Below are positions 22,941 to 35,365 of a stretch of 64,000 nucleotides of DNA, in pieces. A model generated the notes under the pieces. It did not search any database. It was given only the letters and a program-made list of their open reading frames with translations, and was not told the DNA's origin. Source of the DNA: Varanus komodoensis. Taxonomy: Eukaryota > Chordata > Lepidosauria > Squamata > Varanidae. The first letter of the stretch is position 1. Each line of letters begins with the position of its first letter. The stretch spans positions 5,338,486 through 5,402,485 of the forward strand of contig NW_025335268.1 in the NCBI RefSeq assembly GCF_004798865.1, read 5' to 3'. The translations under genes were made by a program, and so were the position numbers.

Positions 22941-23026
22941 GGCCACAATCCAGCAGAAGACACTCTTACACAAGTATCACAGAAATCAGTGAAAACTTCA
23001 GAAGATGTTCCTACTGGATTGTGGCC
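22941..23026. mobile_element. Foldback element, GGCCACAATCCA family
   Basis: The left end GGCCACAATCCAGCAGAAG pairs with the right end CTACTGGATTGTGGCC; about 20 bases pair with a few mismatches, element length 86. A relative with the same first 12 bases is at 55819-55946. No coding capacity. Confidence 0.7.
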
Positions 23027-24774
23027 TAAATTAATACTTTAAACTTTTTTGCTTTCGCTGCATTTTACCTTTTTTTCTGTGCTTTTATTAAGAGGAGTGT
23101 CTGGATTTTCACAATGGCACTGGGGAAATGGCTTTAAAATAGGAAATTTGGTAGTGCAGTGGTGTGGAATTTAAACAGCATGGCCAAATCAACAAGAGAG
23201 CTAAATTATTCTGGATCCAAGTTAGGACTGGTTCAGACAACTCTGTGTGATGGGAGAAGGGTTGCATGAGGATGTAGACTGGGATGGACTAATGTGATCT
23301 ACTTTGCTTTTTAGTAGAAACCCTGAGGTCTAGAGTGGCCATGTCTCCACTTCTCCAGACTGCCAGAAGTCTGTTCTTCATTTTGAAGGCATCTTCTGCG
23401 TGAAGGGCTGTCCGGTCTCTCCCCAAGGTAAAAGACCCACAAAAGGATGTTGCCCATTGACAGTATGTGGGCAACAGAGTGGACAATGCAGGTCACCTGG
23501 TCAATCTTCCACAGTATGATGGAAGACTTTCAATATGGTGAAACAGACTGTATTAGCACTTAAATGATCATGATTTATAAATCTGCATAATTTACTCTCA
23601 CTCAGACGCATGTACACACATGTTGTGCATATCAGTGCCCCCTTTTGTCATCTTTGGTGATACATGTCTGCTTTTTTGCCAATGTTTAGGTGGCCACCCT
23701 CTCTGCTAACCAAATGCAAGTGTAGATTCTCGGGAGTGGGGACACTGGAGTCATTTGCCACAAGTGTGTTAGAATGTCTGCACATGAAGGTATATATAGA
23801 TACAAATCAACATCTATCAGTTAGGGATTGTAACACAAAACTCTCCAGCTGGTCAGCTGAATGCACAAAGGAACTAATACATTTAACAGGTGACACACAC
23901 TAAATGGCATTTAATATTTATGTACAAGGCCAGAAATGGTGGAGATTTAAAAAATACAATTTTATGTGCTATTTTTAAACTTTTTGGAGCCAGAAGTCTT
24001 TGTGAATGGCTGCAAATCAGCCAGAAATCTACCAGTAGATCTGGATCTATCTTCTGTCCATCCTGAGAGACCCCATGGCCGTCATGGAAATAGAGGCATG
24101 TAATATCCTCATTCGTATATCAAGATTCAGTTCCCAGGGCCTCCTGCCACCATTGTTGAAAGCTCCTTTCCATCAACTACTGGCTGTATCTGTTTATTGT
24201 GTCATATGCCCTTATCCCTTGATTTCAAAGCCAGTTGTTTGCTCTTTGAGTTAAAGATATTTAATTTAAACATGTACCAAACATATCTACTAATTTGTCC
24301 TATGATATGTTATTGACAGTTTGAAAGATATTGTGGCTGCAGCTATGTGTGAAACATAACTAGAGTATTCTGAGTCCTGAAATTCCCCCAGTCTGAGAAG
24401 GGATCAGACAGATTTCCACCGTGCAGTAAAAGCATGAGGAGGTGGTAGGGCTGCATCCTGTTTCTGCCCCTTGTAATAGGAGGTGCAAAGGGAAGCTTGA
24501 TCCTGATTGGGACCATGGCAAATGCAAAGGATTACAATCCCCTTCTTTCCATGCATGGTTCTAATCTTTCTTGCCTCCTCCTCCACCTTGTCTACTATTT
24601 GTTAGAAAAGAAAAGAAATCCATGCCAGGACAACTCACATGAGAAATGTCATGTCAAATTTGGCACTGTATTTCACATGGTATTTCACATTTGACTACAT
24701 TTTAGAATTGATATAAAGTATTTAGTATTTAGCAGTATATTGTAGCTGGTAAGCCAAAATACTGCTGCTGCTAC
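23027..24774. other. Gene-free sequence
   Basis: No gene. The stretch 23290-23480 has overlapping minus frames (60-65 codons), looks repeat-like ('GGCCATGTCTCCACTTCTCC') and may be an interspersed repeat I cannot name. Confidence 0.4.
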
Positions 24775-26545
24775 TTTTATTGATGATGTTAATTTTTCAT
24801 TTCTGTACTGCCCCATAGCTGATGCTCTCTGGATGGTTCACAATGGATTACAAATGTTTAGTATTTGACTTCTAACATACAGTGGTTTTTGGCAGCAATA
24901 ATCCAAGGCACTTTTGGCCACTGCAACCTCGATCACCACGCCAGAGCTTTTCCCAGTTAGTGCAGTGAACCTCCAAGCTGCATGTTTGGTCCTTCAGGGG
25001 GTAACACAATCCCATCTAAGACCAGTTGTAAACTTTCATCCAGAGAAGATGCTTTCTTTACTCATAGTAGCTCTGACTTGTTTGGATTAAGTCTCAGTTT
25101 ATTTGCCCACCTGCTGTTTAGAATGGTTCCCAGACACTGGTTCAAATTTTCCACAGCTTCCCTGGGTGAAGTACATGGAAAGAAGAGGCACAGCCAAATA
25201 TCATATGGATACCAGTAAAGCTTCAGCCTGTATCTCTGGATGCTTTCCACACTGGTTTCATTTAGACATTGAAAAGCACAGGAGATCAGATACAACCTCA
25301 TGGCACACAGTAGACTGTGACCATCTAGTGTAACAGATGTCTCCTAGTACCACCTTCTGGGAGTGATGCTCCAGGAAGAAGCAAAACTACTATAACACTA
25401 TGCTACCTAAGTCCAATCCAGAACCATCCAAAAAGATACCATGACTGTCTGAGTTCACATGTCATGGCAAATAAACCGGTGGCATGTGGAATTTTGTCTG
25501 AACTTACTGGTCAGATGATTGCATGGTTTCTTGGGCAACATGGCTTCCATGCTCTTCACTCTCTCCTCCCACTCTCAGTTCCCAGAAGCCCCTGCAAAGA
25601 AAACATCCTTCTTTATTGCTTCCTATGGACCTTAGCAGCCTTGTTCTGCTTGGTCCACTGACGTTTGAGGCAGGTTCTCCCTCTTCCTTCTCAGAACTGT
25701 ATGTGTATCTCTGCAATGCTTCCTAGCCATTCCAGCCCACAAAAGAATCTTTATTAAATCCTCTCAATTTTGCCATGATCCTCCCTTTCCCCCTCCATGA
25801 ATTTTCCCACTCTGTTGCTGTTTTTGAAAGCAGGGAGGTGGACACATCACTCATCCAATAGGAATAAAACAAATGATGACACATGTGTTGCTAGCTGATA
25901 GGTGCTTTTTCCAACAGAATTTATCTTAACTGGAGATCTTGTGGAGAGAAGCTGGATGCACAGAAACCTTAGAACAAACCATGTTTTGTTCTGGGGTTTC
26001 AGAAAACTAAAGGTACCAAAAATGCCACAACTGGGTCCAGATGACATGACAAACCAGCATGGGTGAAAAAGCAACATGGCTTCTAATGATGCATGAACCC
26101 AGCCACTGAGAGGTCTAGAGAACCAGTAGGGTTCCAAATTCTCCATGTGTCTCCTGGTATAAATCATCCACTGTAGCGATCAAGGCTGCTTCCATCACAG
26201 AACCAAACCTCAAAGCAGCTTGGAACAGAGTGAAATCATTAGTCTCTCCAACACTACCTGGAGTTGAGGAGCCGCCACATTCTCTAACATTTTAACATTT
26301 TGCCTATGAGTGGCAGATTTGGCACAGGCTGGTAAGTATTAGAAACCAGAATCAATGATGGCCTCACTGCTGCTTCCTTCAAGACAACAAAGGCCACACA
26401 ATCCCTCAATGAGTCAGTAAGCACCTCCAGGGTTTAAATTCTGTAGCCCAACCCTGGTTGATTTTACAAGCAAGCATAGGCAAGCATCCAAGGACCAAGT
26501 GAGAGTTCTGAGTCTTCCAAGCGGTTGTCCATGTCCTCAAGGTGG
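24775..26545 (-). mobile_element. L2-type LINE, longest copy, reversed
   Basis: Read from right to left the fragment runs through ORF2. Around 26545-26170 come short peptides (HLEDMDN, LLVKST, and FGSVMEAALIATVDD near 26200-26165) matching 'LEDVDR..LVKSS..FRPGFGTETALVTLVDDLY'. Near 26165-26120 is DLYQETHGEFGTLLVL. Near 25170-25062 is PREAVENLNQCLGTIL followed by WANKLRLNPNKSELL, matching 'LNQCL..VLDWMRANKLRLNPDKTELL'. The left end (24790-24860) is the reversed tail 'CTGTACTGCCCCATAGCTGA'. Part of the RT between about 25350 and 25960 does not match and carries foldback-like sequence. Many frame changes make this an old, dead copy. Confidence 0.75.
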
Positions 26546-26784
26546 CACAAATGGAAAAGCACCCATAGTAACATCCACACATTCTGGCTGGCATGGATGC
26601 AAGTGAACCTCTCTAAAATGTGTAGCAAATTTGTCATAGCTTTTAAAATTTTTGGTCATGTTTAGTCTGCCACTACCACCCTGCACAATCACTACACCTT
26701 CTGTTGTCCATGTGTATGGCTGGCTTGTGAAGAAGCTTGATATATACACACAAATGTGTATGTGCACAGCACCTCCATAAGAGG

Positions 26785-26997
26785 GACCTAAAAACAATTT
26801 ATAACCGACCTATTTTACTCCTAAGTATTCCCTCCTCCATGACCTTCCTGCCCAACATCCCTCTGAGAGAGGCTAGGCTGAGAGTAACTTACTAGCCTGA
26901 AGGCACTCAGTGCTTTTAATAGTTGCGTGGGGACTAGAATACAGATCTCCTGAGTCTCAGTCCAGCACTGACTACTGTGCTACACTAGCACACTGAA
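26785..26997 (-). mobile_element. tRNA-derived SINE, reversed
   Basis: 'CATCCCTCTGAGAGAGGCTA', 'GTTGCGTGGGGACTAGAATA' and 'CTGACTACTGTGCTACACTA' follow the reversed SINE; the tail lies to the left. Confidence 0.75.
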
Positions 26998-27999
26998 GGA
27001 ATTTCACTTTCTCTTGCAGTCCTTTAAAAAAAACCCCTCAATTTCATTCTTTCCTGAGTATGAAGAACTTTGTGAATTTTGGTAAATTCACGCATGTTCC
27101 ACACACACAGCCAAAATGACATCCTAATCCATCTGCATCAGCCAAATTCAACAATTATAGGTATTTTCATCATGGAGAGGCCAGGATGAATCTGACCGTG
27201 AAACAACTGTTAAAGATAAGGAGCTTCTCAGTGGGAAGAAGGAAGGGAGGAAGAGAGGAGATGGCAACCTTAATTCATTGCTAATAAGGTGGAACACACA
27301 GGGATTCAGGTCAAGACTTTTAAGAGCAAAGTCCTGGCATGGATGGATAAATTTGTCACTTTCCACCACATTTGAATTTTTAATTTCAAATTCTTTTTGT
27401 CTCAGATATGGAGAATTCTATCATTCTATTGGTAATATCTTTCCAAAGCCAAACTGAACCAAAATTCTTACCCATCTCTAGGATACTGATTGGGCCAGAT
27501 CTGGTTCCTTCACATCCCAAGTAAGTAAATGCATGTTGGGGGATATGGATGTCCTAAAGCATCATTAACAGTGGGGAGAACCAGCGTTTTCCAGCCACAT
27601 ACACATTCTTTCCACCATGGGTGGATGAGACTGATTTGAATCTTAGCTGATACTTATTATGGTATTATTCTATAGCTGTTTAGGATATTTTTCTAATAAA
27701 CTTATTTTTGTGAGTATTTGTTAGCAGAAATGTTATCACAGTGTTTTGGTATTTGACAATATTTGGTAGCTGAAAAAGAGGCAGAATATCTATGCACAGG
27801 GCGAAGTTGAAGACTGCTTTCTTTTTTCTTTTATAAAAAAAGAAGATAATTTTAACTCAATGTTTATTTAATGCATCAGACAATTTGTATTTTTAAGCCC
27901 TTGCTAACAAGAGGCTCCTCTGCTAAGCAAAGGGGAGTGTGTTATAATTGGAATTTGTAGTGCAGCAATGCTTCTCTTTTGCGCTCTATTAATTTCCCC
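26998..27999. other. Gene-free sequence
   Basis: Nothing recognised; minus frame 27148-27369 (73 codons) has no domain. Confidence 0.4.
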
Positions 28000-28330
28000 T
28001 TGTCTACAGTGACTATCATTACATTCCTGAGGTCCTTTTTAAAATAAACTACACTGTGATGTAATGCATGTTCTTTATAAAAGAGAAGAGTGGGAAGCAG
28101 CATCCAGGCCCTGGCTCTGTATCTTTTATGGAACATCTTGATGACTGTAATTGCTGTCATGTTATGAAAACCTTTTTTAAAAGGCGCCAGAGTTCCAAAT
28201 AAAACATAAAATGGCTTTGATATAATAAATATTGCTATCATTGTTTAAAAATGTTGTGACCCGTCTGCTTGTTTCTAAGAAAGAAGTTTTCCAGCACTGC
28301 TGCTGCTTTTTTCTTTTCTTTTTCTTGATT
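28000..28330. other. Candidate conserved noncoding element
   Basis: A repeat-free block with AT-rich words (ATGTAATGCAT, TTTAAAATAAAC, GATATAATAAATATTG) around CTTTTTTAAAAGGCGCCAGA. A 99-codon minus frame (27942-28241) overlaps but shows no domain. Regulatory role is inference. Confidence 0.28.
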
Positions 28331-29859
28331 CTATTATTACAGATAAGGATGAAGGAAAATCCTCAAGACAGACTTGGTTTAAATTAATACAATGCGAAGC
28401 CAAAGCTGTCTCTCCCAAGAGTGAACTTCTAAATTGTAACAGGCCTGATCCTCTGCAGAACTCTGGAGCTCTGTTTTTTCAGACACTTTTTTTCTTTTTG
28501 CCCTTTTATTAGGAGACATTAATAATCCAGTTCTTACATCTTAGGACAGTTAGAATAAAGACCAAATGACTCATGACCTGCTGTCAAGTAGAGTCAGTTC
28601 CTGACATTTTCTGTTGTTTTAGTTTTACAAAATATAGCCAGTGAGGCTGGAAATGAAAACGGAATATGAAGAGTAGGAGAGGAGATGGGGGAAGAGTGGT
28701 TTCTTAATCCTTTCCCTCTGTCCCATCGTTCTAAAAATCACTCTACTTTTTTGCCTCTCAAGTGTTAAGACAGAAGTATGGGTAGATTAAGGACGATGTA
28801 TCAGCGCAAACAGCATGAAAAGACACACCAGGTTTCTGCTTTAGTTTGCCATGTCTGTGTTTTTTTTGGAAATAAACAAAGGAAGAGCAAACTGCACACT
28901 GTATGCAGTTGGGTCCTAGCTTGAGAATCATCTGGTCTAGACTTCTCTGGTCTGGCACTGCTGTTGTGCAGTGATCTGTACATCACCAAGACTATGGCCA
29001 AGTCTACATGGAGCACTTTCATACCGATCTGAAAGGGGCATCACTGAAATGCATGCGTGCAAACTCAGTCAGACGTGCTTAACTTAGGATCAAAGGAAAA
29101 CATTGAATCCGTGGCTGATTATCATAAGCAATACAGATTCAAATGAAAGACATAGACAAATGTGCAGACAAACACACACATAAACCCAAGTTTGAGCAGA
29201 CATAAAGCTTTTTGGTGGTGGCTCTCCTATAGAACTATCACTGTAGAGAGATACATCCAGCCCATTCTTGTTTTCTTTTAAATATTTTTTGTTTCACTCC
29301 ATCTTTGGTTTGGCTAAGGTTTACTTATAACTCCTGGTTATATTTTTCAGTGATGAGTTTAAGACAGGATTTTATTATTTGTTCTGTCATTATTCTTTAT
29401 ACTTCAACTTTATGGAAGTTTAGTGTAGTTCTAATGTGGCGTTTTATTATATTTACAGTGGGGGGCATTTTTAATGTACTCAATTTTGATGCACTCAAGC
29501 TGCCTTAGGTGACTATTTCAATTCTGAAATGTGACATAGAAATTCTTAAAACAAACAAACAAACAAATATTGAGCTAAAACATTTGTTTAAGCTTACTTG
29601 ACTCTCTTTTGGATTGTGGTCCAAACTTTCATCTGCACTGCAAACATACTGGATTAAGAGGATATCCATGGAATGTACTGTCATGGCTTTCTCACAAGGA
29701 ACTCTGGGAAGTGAAGTTTGCAAGGCACCTGGGAATCTTCAACAAAATCCTCAGTACACTTATCAAGCTAAATCCTGAACATGCTTCCAATTCTCCTTGG
29801 ACGCTGCGATGATTACCTTCTCAGACAACATTCTTAGGATCCCGATGTAAAATTCCCAT
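28331..29859. other. Gene-free sequence
   Basis: No gene or certain repeat. (AAAC)n-like run at about 29548-29565. 'GGCCAAGTCTACATGGAGCA' near 28990 resembles the start of a reptile DNA-transposon repeat but was not traced further. Confidence 0.4.
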
Positions 29860-29985
29860 AAGCTATGATAGCTGCAGTGGTTTAAGGGTACCACTCAGCA
29901 CATATTTATGCATGCTGATGTCCCACTGAAGTCAATGGGATTTAAAGAGACAGCTGTGCTGAATTTTACCCTGATGCTGTAGTTC
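29860..29985. mobile_element. Foldback-type repeat, diverged
   Basis: The core 'CCCACTGAAGTCAATGGGAT' is the self-complementary centre of a common lizard palindromic repeat, flanked by imperfect arms (CTCAGCACA near 29895 and TGTGCTGAA near 29955). Confidence 0.45.
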
Positions 29986-31674
29986 AGATATACCCTTGGT
30001 AAGTAGTGACCTCAAGGTTGACATAAGCGAAACTGCATATGGTCAGTTCAGCCGTTCCTCATAAATCATAATTCTACTTTAAAACTGAACTTCAGACTTC
30101 TTCTGGGGTTTCTCTTGCTCTCCCACGGCTACATTCCTGGAACGGGTGCAATACAAAGCTCTAAATGAGTCTACATTGAGGGGTGAGGGCGGGGGAACAA
30201 TTCTCATCGGATCTGTGGAATGGAAAGATTCTGGAATGAAGTTGGTATAAAAAGAAAAAAGTGAACACTCTGAGGCTACAATAAGAGCACACAGAAATCT
30301 CATAGCTTTCACCTCCTTAAAAGTCCACAGTGAAATGGAAAAAAATTAGTGGAGAATTTTGCAAAAAGGAAAAACAGCCAAAAGTTCTTTCCCATCTTTC
30401 CCTTTCCTGCTTTAGAAGACTTGACTGGATTTGCAAAAGTTTGTGCAGATTTGTCAAATATGTGTAAATGTTAATAGCAAATCTCCTTTTCATCTGAAAT
30501 TTGATAGACCTAAAGGTATGCTGTATGTATCCCAAAAAGACATTCAGGTTTTTCTGATCTTTGAAAAATAGTATTAGTAATATAGTCTTTCCCACTGGTT
30601 TATTAGGAGCTGAGAGCATTTTATGAACAGAGGATGCATTCTCGTCCTAGCTATCTAGCTAGTAGGACTAGAAAGCAGTTGAGGAAGCACAATTCCTTCA
30701 ATGCGGTGTGAGCAACACCTGCAAATTCTCTAGGTCAGCTGGAGAGGTTTTATATCTAGTTCAGCGCTGGAGAGGATGGGTCAAGGGAAGCGAAGGTGGT
30801 TTCCTAGATAATATTCATGATGAAGATATTATTTTCTTGAATTGCAATAAATTAAAAATTATGATAGGTGGCCTTCCTTTGTCACATTCAGAGATGAATG
30901 GGACACTGATGCCTACAATCTTTGGTTGTGGCCTTTACAGGGAAAAATGGTACCTTCCCAAAGTGTTCACCTTCTTTGACTTTCCCACATTTTGCTGTAT
31001 TGCTAACTGGAATTGAAATAGCTTTACTTGGCACTGGTACCCCTTGATATATATATAAGATACTCAGTGCCACAAAAAAAAAAATTGTGGCAAAAAGTTA
31101 AATTTACAGTTGAACCTCAACTTTTGTGGGTTTAGCTTTTGCAGATTAGATTATGTGCGAGTTTGCAATCGATAATTAAATGGGAATTTTCTGGAGTATT
31201 GTGACTTACTGCATAGTATTCCATGTAGAGCCATGTGGGGAGCCTCCCTTTCCCAGTTGCTTCCAGTCTAGAATGTAGTGCCATCCCCCCTCCCATTGAG
31301 GGCAGGGAGGGGGCCTGACTCAGGACCAGATCTGGGGCCACATGCAAGGCTTGTGATGTGATGCGACACATGATGGGCTCCCTCAGAGTGGGCCACTCTC
31401 TAGTGTGCCGGGTCTTCTTTTCAGCTAAAGGTTATTTAAATTGGGAAAGTGGTAATTGCAATGCAGCTACCAGTACATGCACGGTCAACTGTATTAAGAG
31501 TTAAGCTTTGACAGTGGGTAGAGATACTCACAGTTTTTCCACTTTTACAGGGGTCCTGCTTCCCTGACCCCTGCAGATGTGGAGGGCCAAATGCTCCCAT
31601 TTTCTAGAATTATGGTGATCACAATGTTTTGCACTACCACATATCAAATTTCAACAATCAATGAGGATGTGTCC
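29986..31674. other. Gene-free sequence
   Basis: Frames of 60-102 codons without domains (for example plus 30708-31016 and minus 30317-30619). No recognised repeat. Confidence 0.4.
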
Positions 31675-31752
31675 AATATTACTCCCATTCATTTTAATCG
31701 GTCTACTCTAAGTAATTAAGACTAACTCTAAGTAAGACTAACACTAGTTTCA
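31675..31752. mobile_element. Foldback-type repeat fragment
   Basis: 'CTCCCATTCATTTTAATCGG' then 'TCTACTCTAAGTAATTAAGA' matches part of the lizard repeat 'CCCATTGATTTCAATGGGTCTACTCTGAGTA'. Confidence 0.5.
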
Positions 31753-32124
31753 ACTCTAGGTCATGTGGAAGTACCTGAACTAATTTGCGATAACCCTAAT
31801 GCCCTTGTTTGGGAGAGAAACAGAAATGTCACATATTTTCTAGTAATCAGGATGCCTTGAACTACTCGTAAACCCATCTTCTTTTGATGTTGAACTACCT
31901 TAGCCATTCAGGTGTAAGTTTTGAAAACTTTTGATTTGTAGGAAAGTTATATATGTACATGATGAATTATACAGATATCTTGTAAATGATTTCAGTATTC
32001 CGTTGTTAGGATACTCAACTGAACTTGTTATTCACATTATTTCCTTCTGGGGTGTGGAGTTTATCTATTGATCCATCTCTATCATCAAATATCAGAAATG
32101 CTATATGAAGACGTGTGTTTATAT

Positions 32125-32225
32125 TCAGTTCACATGAGCAGTGAAGTCTTGTGGCACCTAAAAAACACTAAAATACACTTATTGTGGGGAAAACATTTGT
32201 GGGCCCAAGAAAGAATATATATTTA
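32125..32225 (+). mobile_element. Interspersed repeat of the 'CTTGTGGCACCT' family
   Basis: 'GTGAAGTCTTGTGGCACCTA', 'AAAAACACTAAAATACACTT' and 'ATTTGTGGGCCCAAGA' follow a common reptile repeat ('AGTCTTGTGGCACCTTAAAGACTAACA..TTCGTGGGCTAGA'). A relative is at 61440-61615. I do not know its formal family. Confidence 0.55.
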
Positions 32226-33104
32226 CGATGTTGGGCCAAAAGCCCAGGCAATGCAAAAGAGAGCAATAGCTGAGCTCATAACCAAAGAGAAATGAATGCA
32301 AGAATAAAATAAATACAAGGTCCAGCTGATGTGACTATATCCCACTACCAGCTGGGGGAGACCAGTGAGGAACAGGCAAGGCAAATTCACAATAAACACC
32401 CAAAGAGGGGCAACTGCTTTTTATAGGTGGCTAGTTGCTCCTCATAGCCATGCAGCCTGAGCTTCACAGTGTCAAATTTGGTGATGAATTCCAGCTTAGC
32501 AGTAGCTTCATGTTGGATTGTCCTTTTGAAATTATTTTGTTGAAGGTTTTTTGTTTGTTTGTTTGCTACCGAATGACCAGGGAGACCAAAATGTTTGCTT
32601 ACTGCTTAATTAATTTGAGTGCATTAACTCTCACGTTTGCTTAATGGAAAAGACAGGAAAGTATTGCAGACAGATGGTAGCATGTTACAAGTCATTGCTA
32701 GTATGGCTGGTGTTGATTAGTCTCATGACAATGTTGTTTAGGCAGATATGGGGAATGAGTTTATATTTTCCATCCAAGGCCAATAAGAGAGAAGGGTCAT
32801 TTCCCAGGATGGGCTATAGATTCTTGATGATGCAATGGAGAGTTGTAGCTAAAAGCTGTAGGTAACTAGAGATGTTTCATTGTTTTCCTCTTCTATGCTT
32901 GTCCTGCAGTATGTTACTCCTGGGATCACATCTGGACTTGTCAAGTTGTTTCACATGGATGTTTTTAATACAGAAACCTCACTGTCAGGTGACTTGTCTC
33001 TGTTAATTTTGCCTAGTGAATGCTCTAATGCATGATGTCTGGGGATAATGGGAGTGGAGAAACACCAGGTCAGGGAAGGTTGGCATAATAAATATGTCTT
33101 TAAT
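32226..33104. other. Gene-free sequence
   Basis: Nothing recognised; plus frames of 69-75 codons without domains. Confidence 0.4.
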
Positions 33105-33240
33105 ACCATAGCTTAGCCACAAAGCCAGTTCATTGCAATGAATGAAATACTGGGGTTAGACCTGAGGGATATGGATTCGAATCTTTCTTCAGCTATTAAG
33201 CTCAGCACTTAGATAGTTCTGAGCAAGTTATTATACATGA
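33105..33240 (+). mobile_element. tRNA-derived SINE, very diverged
   Basis: 'GTTAGACCTGAGGGATATGG' followed by 'ATTCGAATCTTTCTTCAGCT' (a B-box-like GGATTCGAATC) and 'GTTCTGAGCAAGTTATTATA' is in the family order. Weak but consistent. Confidence 0.4.
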
Positions 33241-33321
33241 TGGAAATGCCTTCTGCCCAAGCAAGCTCTTGATCTGTCTAATCTAATACAATGGTGTCTG
33301 GCTGTGACTCTTCAAGAACTT

Positions 33322-33600
33322 AACCCAGGTACGGGCAACCTGGTGCCCACCCATTGGTTTGGATAACAGCTACCAGCATCTCCAGCCAGCATGGGCACTG
33401 TGGTTCAGAATATCCAGTTATCTACCCAGGATCCAGAATCCTAGGGCAGCTGTACTACACAAACATCCTTTCATTGCTATGGCAAAGGTGGGAAGAAACA
33501 ATATAATTTCCTGATTTCCCATGGCATGAAATACTCTCAGCCCATCTTCCTCCCCACGGATGATTCTGCTGGTGTAGGGAGAACAACCACCACCTTAGTA
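33322..33600. mobile_element. Composite repeat containing a foldback MITE, copy A
   Basis: The left part (33322-33432) is the lizard palindrome, with 'GGCAACCTGGTGCCCACCCA' and a decayed right arm. The right part starts 'GCAGCTGTACTACACAAACA' and 'TTTCATTGCTATGGCAAAGG', then TGGGAAG, and is about 80% similar to 63670-63720. Because palindrome and flank occur together twice, they may be one longer element. Confidence 0.6.
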
Positions 33601-35271
33601 AGTGTGAGTTGATGTGGCTGCCCATAACTCTCCAAAATTGGAGGATCACAGGCATCCAAGGAAGGATAGCATGAACACAGAGACAAGGACTGCATCTGTG
33701 GTCCTCGTACCTTTCAAAACACCTAGATGGCCAATTTCATCCATCTCAGTGTTTTACACTGACTGGCAAGGAGAGAAGTTGGAGATGCTTCTAGGGATGC
33801 TTACAGGACATTGGTGCCTCCTTCCTCCTCTCCCCACTCCCCAGAATGGCCCTTAGCACTGGCTCCAGAGAGGGTGTAGAAAAAACTGTACTGGCCCTGA
33901 GGGTGGAGGGAGGGTGCTCTGAAGTTGGAGTCCATGGTCTGACCTTGGAGTGCTTTTCCTATGGCCATCTAGATAGTGCTTGGCAGCCATAGGATAAGAT
34001 CCTTTGTTTGTTCCCAGGATTTGCACTGTATAAGATTTTGTTCACTTCATCACCTCTGATAATGCATTCTCTCTTTTGCTTCCTATGGATGACCATCCCA
34101 TCATCTCAGACCATTGGTCATACTTTCTGCTGCTTATGGAAATTATACTCTAAAACAGCTGAAGGGCACCAGGTTGCCCACCTCCCTTCGAAGCAAGGGC
34201 CTCTCCTAGTTCTTCCACCTGATAGCCTGAAGCCCACTGGTTCTGAGCCTTGGTCCGCAGGACACTCACTGGCCATTGGCTATGGCACTTAGGAATGTTG
34301 AAGCCATATTCCGACATCTGGAAGGAACCAGATTGGGCAAAGCTGCTATAGGACATTTCAACAGATTGCAATTTAAGAGGAAAATAAGAGGCCTACACAA
34401 GTTGAGTAAGAATGGACATAAGTGGGTATTTCCCTTGAAGAGTGTTGTATTGAGTTGATGATGGAAGTCATATCTAGTATTTAACTGGAGATGCCAACAA
34501 TGGAACTTGCATGAAAAAACATAAGTTTAATTACTGCGTTATGCCCCCTTTCCTTTACAGCATGTCCTGACCTATGTGTGAGAGGATATGGTAAGGAAAA
34601 TGTGGATAAAAGCCAAACTATATAGAAATGCCCTATTGAAACATGAAAGCTGTGGCAATTATGGCTCAGGAATGAGGTTGTTTGAGCAGCTCTTAGGTTC
34701 TTACTGAAGAATACAACCCAGGTAGGAAAAAGACTTCCAGAGTTGAAGAACTACCAAGCCCACCCATACTTAATTTCCCTGTCCAAGAAAATCAGATTTT
34801 GGGGAAATATAGGCTGAAAAACAAAAATATCCTATAAGGAGACTGTTTAATAAGTTGGGGCAGCCAAAATATGTGAACTCATCTATGATCCTCTCAAAGT
34901 CTTGTTGGGCTTGGCAAGGAAGTTTCCAAAGCACATGGAGCTGGTCAGACATTTGAAAAAGGCCAACATATCAAGTGCCAATTGGAGAAGGGGGAACAAC
35001 CATTAAAAGTTATCAAGGTATGCTTTCCGGTGAGGTAAATTTCCTTGTGACTTGACCGTATTGCTGGGGTTTCATAGTTTATTAAGCTGAATTCATGAAC
35101 GAAGCCTATAAGCAGCTATTCTTTATTCAAAGTTATAAGGAAATGAAGAATACATATGATATTAAGCAAATCCACCCACACAGCATTCTTCCAGAGTCCT
35201 CTTATTGACCACTGAAAGCAGATCTGAGAAAAGGGTTGTATGACATGTCATTCATTCCAGTGCTTTTTCTC
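33601..35271. other. Gene-free sequence
   Basis: No gene or certain repeat. Confidence 0.4.
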
Positions 35272-35365
35272 TCTTAGCAGGGCCAGTCCTACCATGAGGC
35301 AAAATGAGACGGCCACTTTGGCCACTATTTGAGGCAGCAGGAAAGAGTTGGAGAGCAGAGCAGCA
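35272..35365 (+). mobile_element. Interspersed repeat fragment
   Basis: 'GGGCCAGTCCTACCATGAGG' and 'CAAAATGAGACGGCCACTTT' follow a common squamate repeat ('GGGCCAGTCCTACCATTAGGCAAAGTGAGGC'). The family name is unknown to me. Confidence 0.5.

Noticed and set aside
23900-23925. Shared 'CATTTAATATTTATG' at 23908 and 36380
   Set aside because: A 15-base AT-rich match with no extension; expected by chance.
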